NCBI GenBank assembly: GCA_021613535.1
Contig: CP075492.1
Location: 10,044,001-10,108,000 of the forward strand
DNA length: 64,000 bases
Direction of reading: 5' to 3'
DNA from: Adineta vaga
Taxonomy: Eukaryota > Rotifera
Below, in pieces: positions 12,772-22,600 of this stretch. The translations under genes and the position numbers were made by a program. Each line of letters opens with the position of its first letter. Position 1 is the first letter of the stretch. Below the pieces are notes generated by a model. It was not told the origin of the DNA. It saw nothing but the letters and a program-made list of their open reading frames with translations, and made no database searches.

Positions 12772-13640
12772 TCAATTCAATCAAGCACAACACACGATAC
12801 GATAAATAATCGAAAACATTCCACTATGTATCGTATCGAATCCGAAGGGTAATTTGCAAGTAGAGTGAATATCAACTAATCAAAAGAATTCTTCGAATGA
12901 GGTCGCTAGAACATTGCAGAATCATGTTTTTTTTCTTTAAGTATCTATGTATGATGTAGTTTCTACTATTGTTCAACATATTCTATCGATCAATTTTTCA
13001 TTTGTATAGTTTAGTAATATAGTAATATTATCTTCCCTATCGTTGAGTGCTTTTATAATATAATATTTATCCATCCAGTCAATAAAAAGTGTCATAAGAA
13101 CCTTGCTCTCTCTCCCGGTGCACATCTCAGTTGCACGTCTCTATGCCGAAAGCTAGAGAGAGAGAGAGAAGACGAAGCGTAAGGCGTCTAAGATATAGTT
13201 TCTCTCTCTCTCTTCCTCTATTTTTTTCTATTTACTTGAATAGAATAGCAGTAAATAAGACTGGTGTTATTGTCGAATGATAAATCTCTTCGTCTCCTTC
13301 GTTTCTCGTTTTTCAACGAGGTAAAGACAAGTGTAAATTGCGTTTTTTTCTCTTCAATATCGTTGCACTGTGAAGAAGAATGTATTTGAGAAAATGAATA
13401 GATAGAAAAGTTCTTTTTCGAAGACGAGTGGCAAGAGTGATCGTAAAAAAAGAAGAAATAGCAAATGGTTATTGTTTACACGATGTTACAGAACGAGAAA
13501 GGAAATCGAAGAAGAAAACTTTCTTTTTATTTTATTCTGATTTTAAGATGAGTCTCTATTGTATTCAGTAATAGATTTTTCCGTATCATGTTGCTCGTCA
13601 TTTATCTTCTTATTATTCGTAACGATTCAATGTAAATTAT
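12772..13640. promoter_or_regulatory. Divergent promoter region with GA/CT tracts (AFG1L / Cys-loop receptor)
   Basis: 869 bp lie between divergent starts. There are CT/GA tracts at about 13105-13120, 13152-13172 and 13200-13215, partly as inverted GA and CT blocks, then purine-rich 5' leader sequence. These could bind a GAGA-type factor or mark open promoter chromatin; this is inference from position only. Confidence 0.4.
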
Positions 13641-16600
13641 ATGAATAGATTTATTTTCATTGCATTTCTTTCGTATGTTGGTAAGATTTATTGTTTAATT
13701 AAGAAATTTTCAATTCTAAAACTATACAATATTTCTAGCTGGTACAACTGAACAACAATTGATACGAAGTTTATTACAATATTATGAACCATCTGTGAGA
13801 CCAGTGTTTCATGCGCGATCAACAGTCAATGTTTTATTTCGAATGGAAATCACACAATTATTTGAATTAGTAAGATTGAATGAGTTCAGATTTATTGATA
13901 TTGAAAATGTTCATTATAGGAAGAAAAAACACAAATTTTAACCACCAGTGTTCGGATTGAACAAAAATGGTTTGATGAAAATCTTTCATGGAATCTAACA
14001 GAATATGATGGAATTCGTGGTATTCGTTTACCATCAAATCGTATTTGGTTACCTGATAGTTATATATACAATGCTGCATTTGATTTAACCAGTCATGCAC
14101 CAGCACAAGCTGTTGTTAACGGTAAGATAAAACTATAATGGGATTAGAAGTTATCTCGATATTTTGCTTAGGTCCTTATGTAATGATTTATCATACTGGT
14201 GAAGTTGTTTTTCCTGTATTAATGAAATTACGTACAACATGTAAAGTAAATATTCAATATTTTCCATTCGATCGACAAGTGTGTGGTTTAAAATTTGCCT
14301 CATGGATTTATGATATATCATCAGTTAAATATGAACTTGTTACGTATCAAAATGATCCACAACAAACAGAGAAATTACGAAATAGTGGCGGATGGACAAT
14401 ACTTGATGTTAAACAAGGTCTTGTTTGGCGGTATGTATTTTTCTTTCAAAAAAAATAGTTCAGCGAACTATTTCATTACTTTGATCATATTATTATTGAA
14501 GTAGATCCCTGGATTTTTCATTTCAATATCAGCAGATGATATAAATGACTGATAAGATATATTTTAATGGATTTCTTAAAAAGCATTGTCAGCATGTCGA
14601 TTCTTCTTTAGAATTAAAAATAATAAAACCTACGCAGAATTAGTTTATGGTGTTCATATTCATCGTCGTCCATTATATTACATTTTTAATGTAATCCTTC
14701 CATGTGCTATGCTTTCATGTTTAACTTGTATGTCATTTTGGTAAGAAACAAAGTAACATGATATCCTTTTATTTTCTATTATGGAAATCCTTAGGTTGCC
14801 AACATCGTCGGGTGAAAAAGTAACTCTTGGTTTGACGTGTTTCGTCGCATTTTCTGTCTTTATGCTCATGGTCGCAGAAAAAGTTCCTGCAACATCGGAT
14901 ACAGTACCAATAATTGGTAAATCGATTGTTTTTTCATTCTAAAATGAAAATATTTTCAATTGTTGCTATATATATATTCAGGAATTTATCTAACAATCGT
15001 AATGAGTTTAACAGTATGTTTTCCTTCTTTTCGTCAATTTTAAATGATCTTCTTTTTACTCATAGTCGATATCAGTTATAATGGCGGTTATTGTTGCAAA
15101 TGTGTATCAATATGCAGCAATGTGTACATCCGAAAAACATCGTGCACCTCGATGGTTGATTAAATTCGCACTTATCTATATGTCTCCTCTTCTTCATATG
15201 CAGGACAAGGTCAAAGCAATACTAAGTCAAACGGTAAGGGAATAGTTGTCTTCTTTTTCTCTTCTGTTTGACAATATAAAATGAAAGTTCATCCATTCGA
15301 TTGGATGAGAATGAGAGAGAGAGAGACAGAGCAATGATGCGTAACGGTTAATAAAACTCAGCTCGAGACGTATTTATTATTCTATATACTTCATTCGTTG
15401 GTTATACGTGTCTAAATGTATCCAAATATGAGACTTCGTCGAAATTATTCATGGGATAATTGGGGTTCACATGGATATGTATTTGGTATTCTTCTTCTAA
15501 TCATTGGTATTCTTACACAAGTTCTTGAATATCCACGAATTTATAATGGTCCAGCAAATGAAGATAATAGTTTAAATTTGATTTCGGAATACTATAATCA
15601 TTGGTGGCCATGGACATATGCTGCTAGTATTTTTGGTTTAATGACATTTTTTACTGGTCTAATGGGCATTGTTGCAGGTTATCGACGAAGTTATGGATCA
15701 ATTTTAACATTTTTTGTTATGTGTGTATTATCAGCATTCTTTGCTATTTACTTGATTGTTTATTTTGCATTTATTATTGCATTCTATCGTTCCATGAATA
15801 AGGATCGAGCAGATCAACGTACATCATCGGAATCCGTTGCATATGGTCTCGCGAGTACTCAATTAGCTATTGCTTGTATCAATGTTCTAACAAGTTTATT
15901 GAGTGCAGTATTCTCTGCACGTGCTATTGCACTTTGTGTACCAAAAGGCGTGTTCTATGATGATGTACGACCAATGTCAAGACCCGTTCCATACGGAGTT
16001 AATCCAAATCGTTTTTAAATTGAAGTTGATTTCAAGTTTATTGAATAACATTCGTTTTTTTCGTTTTGTCTTCATTCTAGTAGTTCAGTTATTATTTATT
16101 AGAATTAATAATATCAGAAGGTTTTGTTGATTTTTTTTGTCGAACTGTTTTCAATAGAAAAAAACGATAAATAAACATTTTCGATACAGAATTGGTTAAT
16201 ATTCATTGAAGAAAGAATAGGAGATGTATGCATGTAAGTGATTCGATATTTCTATTAGTGAAAAATTCGTGCTAAATGTTTACGTACTATTGTCATCTAT
16301 TCATGAACTTCATATTTTTTCAGGCAGAATCAGCAACAAATCAAAATTTATCTTCAGAACCTGATCTTTTACCAGTAACATCAACAAAAAATAATCTTGA
16401 TACAAATTATGAAAGTATGATTGAAAATTTGTTATTACAACAAGTTTTACTCTATACAAGACAACGATCAAAAGCTGCTCGATGTTTACAATCAACATCG
16501 GCCACATCCAATTCTTTATTAGTACGACAATCTGTCACATTACAAAATGAACAACAACAACGTCTTTCTCCGTTACTGACTTCTTCCATGTTTACGAATA

Positions 16601-16959
16601 TCAATGATCATAACGATGATGAAGAACCATCATTATGTTTAATTGAATCTCATGAGAAAAATTCCAGTGATTTAATTCAAGATATTCTCAAGCAATACAA
16701 TCAACGTAGCAATAAACATTCCCGTTTTGATCGTGATTTAATGGAATTAATTGTTGAACGAAATCGTAAACGTCGAAGTGTATCCTACGGTACAAATAAT
16801 ACATTCTATTCTCGTCTTCAATGGTTAGCTATCGGTTTAGTTATTGATCGATTGTTTTTTTATGTTTATTTTACAGCAACAATTATCTCCTATTTTGTTA
16901 CTCTATGGCTTATACCTTTTTCTCATCCAAATTTAGTTATCGATATTAATAAGTTATAA
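13641..16959 (+). CDS. Cys-loop ligand-gated channel subunit (nicotinic-like, non-alpha)
   Basis: Nine exons (13641-13680, 13739-13869, 13920-14121, 14172-14430, 14612-14740, 14795-14916, 14982-15013, 15066-15233, 16324-16959) give 572 aa. There is a signal peptide, then an extracellular domain with RIWLPDSYIYN (loop A), the Cys-loop Cys148-x13-Cys162 with FPFDRQVC, and ASWIYD. M1 spans about 232-255 and M2 begins GEKVTLGLT at 260, whose Gly-Glu-Lys predicts cation selectivity. M3 follows, then a long cytoplasmic loop, an MA helix and M4 (WLAIGLVIDRLFFYVYF). The loop C vicinal cysteine pair of alpha subunits is absent, so this is probably a complementary subunit. Intron 8 (15234-16323) contains a separate four-TM gene. 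Confidence 0.93.
15305..15335. promoter_or_regulatory. GA tract upstream of the nested four-TM gene
   Basis: A GAGAGAGAGAGACAGAG run inside receptor intron 8, about 85-110 bp before the nested ATG. It is similar in composition and placement to tracts in front of other genes here, and is a candidate promoter mark for the nested gene. Confidence 0.35.
15416..16018 (+). CDS. Four-transmembrane protein nested in a receptor intron
   Basis: An uninterrupted 200-aa frame on the same strand as, and wholly inside, the last intron of the Cys-loop receptor gene. It has four hydrophobic helices at about residues 20-40, 66-90, 97-122 and 148-172, a short cytoplasmic N-terminus and a polar C-tail rich in Pro, Arg and Tyr. 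The first extracellular loop is acidic with WWPW. It resembles MARVEL/MS4A/claudin-like tetraspanning proteins in layout only; no signature such as the claudin W-GLW-C-C is present. An AATAAA lies 150 bp after the stop, supporting an independent transcript. Retrocopy origin is possible because it has no intron. Function unknown. Confidence 0.82.
   Translation: MYPNMRLRRNYSWDNWGSHGYVFGILLLIIGILTQVLEYPRIYNGPANEDNSLNLISEYYNHWWPWTYAASIFGLMTFFTGLMGIVAGYRRSYGSILTFFVMCVLSAFFAIYLIVYFAFIIAFYRSMNKDRADQRTSSESVAYGLASTQLAIACINVLTSLLSAVFSARAIALCVPKGVFYDDVRPMSRPVPYGVNPNRF
16170..16175 (+). terminator. Poly(A) signal AATAAA for the nested gene
   Basis: A canonical AATAAA 150 bp downstream of the nested four-TM stop and before the receptor's last exon. 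If used, it would end the nested transcript. It would also offer a premature poly(A) site to the receptor transcript. Confidence 0.5.
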
Positions 16960-17111
16960 ACAAATTAAAAAAAAAACATCTTTTATTTTACGTATTCAAT
17001 GTAAAATTTATTTGAAATATTCTAGAATAATTACAAGTCTTGAAACATTGCATATACATACATCTTCACTGGTATCGATATTGTAAAGATAGACATAAAA
17101 AAAAGTGTGAG

Positions 17112-18708
17112 CTAATTTTGCTTGGATGTATTGATAAAACGATCAAGAAATGCTCTTGTTATACTACCTGGACGTCTTTGATGAGTTTCAATCATTTTTT
17201 CAATTTCAGTTTTAACCTATTGAAAAAGAAAAATAGAAAATTGAAATTTAGTTTTACTTTCGAAGAAAAAAATGATTTACTCGTTGAGCAAGAATATCTG
17301 GTGTAACTTCAGGATCATATGGAATAGGTTCGCCAAGATATGTACTAAAATGAAAGAAGAAAATATCAAGATACAAGATTCAATAATTATCTTACATCAT
17401 TTTTACTGGAAATATTCCATAAATAGGCACTAATGGTAGACGAGTTTTTTCATAAATATAACTAAGAAACCCTAGAAATCATTTATTAATATTAGATTAG
17501 AAGAATAGTATGAAAACTTTCAGAAGATGATGACTTACTTCGACCGAATGTCATCGATCGTACAGCTTCTCGACAATTCTTTGTAAACATTGGAATGATA
17601 GGCTAAAAATCATATACATTGTTATATTTATTGAAATTCAAGCAATTGACTTACAGCCTTGGCATCGATAGCAACTTTAGCAAATCCTTTTCTTTCTTTC
17701 CATATTAATTGATAATTTTGATCACCAAAAAGTGCTTCTCGAACACCACCTGAAGGACAAAAAATCATATCAAATGATTCGTCGATGACTGTTGTAGATT
17801 TATTCAATTACCAGGTGCTATAGCAAGAACATGTCCTTCTTCGAGCATTCGTTTACACATAGTAGACGTGGATGGTTGAATTTCGAGTGCTTCTAACAGG
17901 GTAGCAAGTCCTTTGAACAAGAAGAAAGATATTTTCGTGAAAAATATATACACAAACCAGGTATTTTAAAAACAAATTTATCGGCAACAACTCGTATTCT
18001 TCGATTGCGATAAAGCCAAATTTTTGCAAAGAGATAATAGAAATCAATTGGTAAAGCACCATGATAGAAGACAATAAGAACTGGTCCTTCACTAGGAATA
18101 TTTTCTAAGCCTTCAACTTCATAACCTATCAATGAAAGAAAAGAAAGTTAAAATAATCGATAATGCACATTCATGCAAGAATTAAATAAAGCTCGCTGGC
18201 AAGTTATTTAGCTCGAAAAACTACATTGATAGAATTCGATTCAAGAGTAAAGCATATAGCTATCAAGATCTCATCTGTACGAAACTTTTTTACATTAAAT
18301 TCTACGATACACTTCAAAGTCAAAATACGATCTCTCTTTGAAGAAACTCGAAAATTTCTTTCACCATGCCATATCGTTGCTTGTAATTCCCAGAAAACAG
18401 CTAGAGTTTTAATTGCTCCATACCAAACATCTTCAGAATATGCGGCCTAGAAGAAATTGAAATGTTATTCTTATCATATTTTTCTTTTTTGGCATACCGA
18501 CTTTTAATCGATTCCAATGTTTGTAGATTAAACAAAATAATGATGAACCATACATAAATAGAAGTATTACAGCTGGTAAAAGAAATAAAGACAATAAAAC
18601 AAAGCACAAAGGTTTAAATAAAGTCCATAACCAAGCCAAATAAATCAAATCAAAATTTGAACGTTCAAGAAGTACTAAGAGATAGGAAATAATTTTGTTA
18701 AATACCAT
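17112..18708 (-). CDS. TMEM68: TMEM68-like ER acyltransferase
   Basis: Nine exons (18502-18708, 18365-18446, 17958-18125, 17812-17910, 17655-17749, 17539-17602, 17396-17471, 17281-17344, 17112-17216) give 319 aa; human TMEM68 has 324. Two hydrophobic helices occupy about residues 10-60. The acyltransferase domain follows: WHGYEVEGLENIPSEGP, the FYHGALPID active-site block, VVADKFVFKIPG, LAIAPGGVREALFG and KAPIIPMFTKNCRE. TMEM68 makes triacylglycerol and ether lipids at the ER and lipid droplets; this is family knowledge. Exon 1 needs a GTCGGT donor to keep frame, weaker than the usual GTAAG. An acceptor just before 18728 suggests a 5' UTR intron. The start at 18708 follows that; an in-frame upstream extension is possible. 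Confidence 0.92.
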
Positions 18709-19673
18709 TTTCTTCGTCGTTTTCCGACCTGAGAAAAATATACAATTCAAGATCTAGAAAGTGCGAAGAAAAATATTCATTTTTGTTTTTATTGAATAAA
18801 ACATTGTTTCTTTTTTCGGGTATCAAAGTCAATCTTGACTTAAAATGATATCTTAACAGAAGTCTCGTCAATAAGACATAGATAATATCATACATATACA
18901 TGATAATTGTTTTCATTTATTTATTAATGCAAACAACTGAAATACTAGAAATCAAATTGCAACTCGTAGTTTCCATCTTTACATAAATTCTATATTTTCT
19001 TTGTTGCAGACATTAACTCTGAATAGTCTTATTGACTCGATCAAATCTCTATGAAAGAAAATCTTTATTTCGAATTTAATGGAAGAGTCTGTAAGATACT
19101 CGATATCTGACTGAGCTTCACTGTTCGATATCAGATTCCAAAGTGATATTTGATATTCAACAGCCAATTACAATACGATATTTGATATCAGAATTTTTTA
19201 GTATAACTAACAGCTGTTATTTGATCTTAACATGATATTCGATCATCTATCGTAACTGTAGAAATTGAAATTAAACAGTTGAGTACTGTTGATTACTTTC
19301 GGATGATGAAAAGTATTCTGCTATGAAATGAATGTAATAAAAAAAAATAAAAAGAAAAGAAAAGAATTACATATGATTCTCATCACATTATCGATAATCT
19401 AACTAACTAGAAACTAATTGAACATGTCATCATTCAAATAAGTTATTTTTATCGATCGTTTCTTGATAAACAAAACGAAGAAAATAATCTGTTTCATGTT
19501 AACATATATCAACTCACTGACTTACATTTGTTTACATTGGAAAAGAAAAACAAGATGAAAAATAAAACGATGATTTATTTATATATAAATATATGATCAC
19601 AAAGAAAAACACGGAACAAAATCAATGAAAATATCACAAATGGGTATATATTACTTTTTTCTATATAGTTCAA
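18709..19673. other. Intergenic, 965 bp, with GATATC-type repeat cluster
   Basis: No gene. Around 19095-19250 several near-copies of a GATATTTGATAT / CGATATCAGA motif occur in both orientations. A poly-A/AAAAG-rich stretch is at 19338-19360. The region holds the TMEM68 promoter and the TTC39 3' flank. Confidence 0.5.
19095..19250. repeat. Cluster of degenerate GATATC/GATATTTGATAT motifs
   Basis: At least six short variants within about 150 bp: CGATATCTGA, TTCGATATCAGATT, GTGATATTTGATATTC, CGATATTTGATATCAGA, TTATTTGATCTT and ATGATATTCGATC. Several are palindromic. They could be a regulatory site cluster or the remnant of a small tandem repeat; the sequence alone does not decide. Confidence 0.45.
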
Positions 19674-22600
19674 TTAATTATCCATACGTTTGATCGTTTG
19701 CATTGCAGCATTAATACGAAATTGAAGGCGAGATTCAAGTTGATAATCTTTATAATCGTTTCTAAAATTTTCAAAAGAAAACTTCAAAAATAAAAAAACC
19801 AAAACTTAAAACTTACAATGATTTCTGCAGATATTCATTTGCTTTTTGTTTTTGTTTCAAGTTTATATAGATCAATCCTTTCTCTAATGTCGCATTGGGT
19901 GCAAGAAATGATTTTTCATCAAACGCTTTCGCCCTAGAACAAAACTCTAGTAAACGATTTCTTTTATTCAAATAATAACGAACATTTCAATTATTTCATC
20001 GAATGCTTGATGTGCTTCATCATATCGATAGAGAAAATGAAGAAGTACACCACGTAATAACAATCCTGAACCATAACTATCCGAATAGAATTGATCATCT
20101 ATTCATAAAAGAAAACAATCGTATTGGTTTAGAAAGAAGATAAATTATTTACTTCGATGATGACGTTCTAAATCATCTAAAGCATTATCAACAGTATCAA
20201 GTGTTTCTATTAATTTCTGACGATCATGCGCAAGAACGTAGAATCCATTGAGAAGATAAATAAATTCCTAAAAGTAAAGAAAATTATATATCAATCTCAT
20301 ATAATTAATCGTCATTAATGTCAAAGTAGATCCTTCGTAAAAACCCATCTGAATTATCGTTCGAAATAGTATCAAACTTTTGCGTAGATATTGTTTTTTC
20401 TTGTAGATTTTTTAGTACGAATTCAATTTAAAAATTCGAAAATAGATGTCAGTAGTTACCAATGCTGGTAAGAATAACCATTGTTGAGCAAGAAAATGAT
20501 CGCATTGTCTTATTGCATATTTCTCCAAGGGAATCGATTTACCCGCAAGACGAATTTTCAATTCAGGAACTCGTCTATGATAGAAAGACAAAGCAAATTT
20601 CTGTCAAACAAAATTACTCGATACATACTTATACAATTTAATAATTTCTTCTGTAACAACTCGATTATTTTCTTCGAAAAGAAAGGTTGATAATAAATAG
20701 CAATATGTTGCTTTACTCCAATTATTTTCATTGAGTAATATTTTACACATTGTCATTGCTTTCTTCCATTCTCGTTGAAGTCTAATGAAAATATAATCAA
20801 ACTATTGAACAATCTATAAAATAACACGACTTACGCATGACAAAATAAGATTTCCCAATATGCAATCTAAAGAAATATTATTTAATTGATTTCGGAAAAT
20901 CGGATGTTCTCCTTACATGATGAAGATGTTTCCAATCATTTTGACAACGCATAGCATATTCATATGTTTTAATTCCCTGAATACAGAGAAAAAAAAACAT
21001 GTCAATGATAGTTTCGTTTCAAGAAGAAATTAATTACTTCATTGATTTGACAATTTAATGTATGAAGTCTTGCACGAAAGAATAGAAATAAGTAAGACTA
21101 AAACAGATAAATAATAACAATCTATCATTTTTTCATATTCGAAATCGGAGATCGACTTTTCTAATCAGCTTTCATATTCGACACCGAAAAACGAAATGAA
21201 ACCGAAAGAAATCATACACACGCACATCCATCGATGAATATGATATGCATAAATCCAAATTCAAACAATTGCTTTTCGATTGAATAGTCGAATATGTTTT
21301 AAGTTGAAAGAAATACTTGAAATCAAAATAGGTAATCGCATCAAAACATAACCGTATAACCTTCAATCACGATATATCTATATAATTCTCAATGCTCTTT
21401 TCCTCAAAATATCATTGCAGCAATCGGATACGGGTGTGGATTGGAATATGATATGACTTCACCCTCTCTCTCTCTTCCTTGCTTGCTCTTGTTCTAAACA
21501 AAGTTAATGAAGATGCTCCCTTCTCTTTTTCTCTATTCGAAAACAGAAGGGTAAAGGAAATGTTCATCTCTTTCTTTCTCTCTCTCTCTCTCTTGTTCTT
21601 TCTCTTCTATATATACAGACGAAATCGATCTGTGATTCTTTTGATAAAAAAGTGTAAAAAATCAAAGGTAATTCGAGTATAATTCAATATAGAATGCATA
21701 TAGGAAAAATAATCAGCAGCAGTCTAATCTAAGAATATGATGACCAATAAGCATCACTACTATGACGACTACTCTTGGACTTTATCGAATAGATGAATAT
21801 AAAGAGTAATTCGATAGGACGACATAGCGAACGTGAGGAAGAAATCAGATATCGACACCAACGTTGCTGAAATCTAATTCCATTCTGATCTCTCCTTCTC
21901 TTCTTCTCTCTTCTCTTTCATCCTCGTCTCATTCATGTTACTTCTGCTTGACAGATAGGCGACGACAACGACAATAACGAAAAAAAAACAGCAGAAAGAA
22001 AGAAAAGTAATCGAACTGTTTCAATCATGAAAACAAATGTTCAAATCAAAGATGAACCAGTTGAATTACAAGTTAATGAATTACTTCGTTTATATGGATA
22101 TACACTAACTGATCCATCTACAATAAAATCTTCTCGAACGAAGTCAACTGTTATTCAAGAACAACAAGAACGTATGTTTAATTTCAATTGACTTTTATTT
22201 TATTTTTATTTGACAATTTATTTTAGCATCAACATGTGCCTGGTGTCAGAAATTAGGTGGTCGTTCATTTACATTACAGACAGATAATGGAGATTCTAAA
22301 ACATTATGTAGTGAAGTTTGTTTTAATCAATATCGTCGTGCTTCATTCAAAAAGAATCGAGTATGTTTTTAGAAGATTTATTTATCTTCAAAATTATATT
22401 TATTTTGATTGTTCATTCTTTTCTTTTCCAAGGGTTCAGAAACTGATAATGATTATAATACATCATCCATCATATCGACAATTAAAACTAAAGTAGGGCA
22501 TTATAGGAAAGAAAATAATTGATTGATAAAAGAAAAATATGTTTTTAGTCTCCTGATAAGAAAAATGAATTGAATAAATCTGACCATCAATCTATAGATC

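Noticed and set aside
15416-16018. The four-TM ORF as an alternative internal exon of the receptor
   Set aside because: It has its own ATG and stop codon, no splice sites at its edges, and the receptor reads in phase without it.
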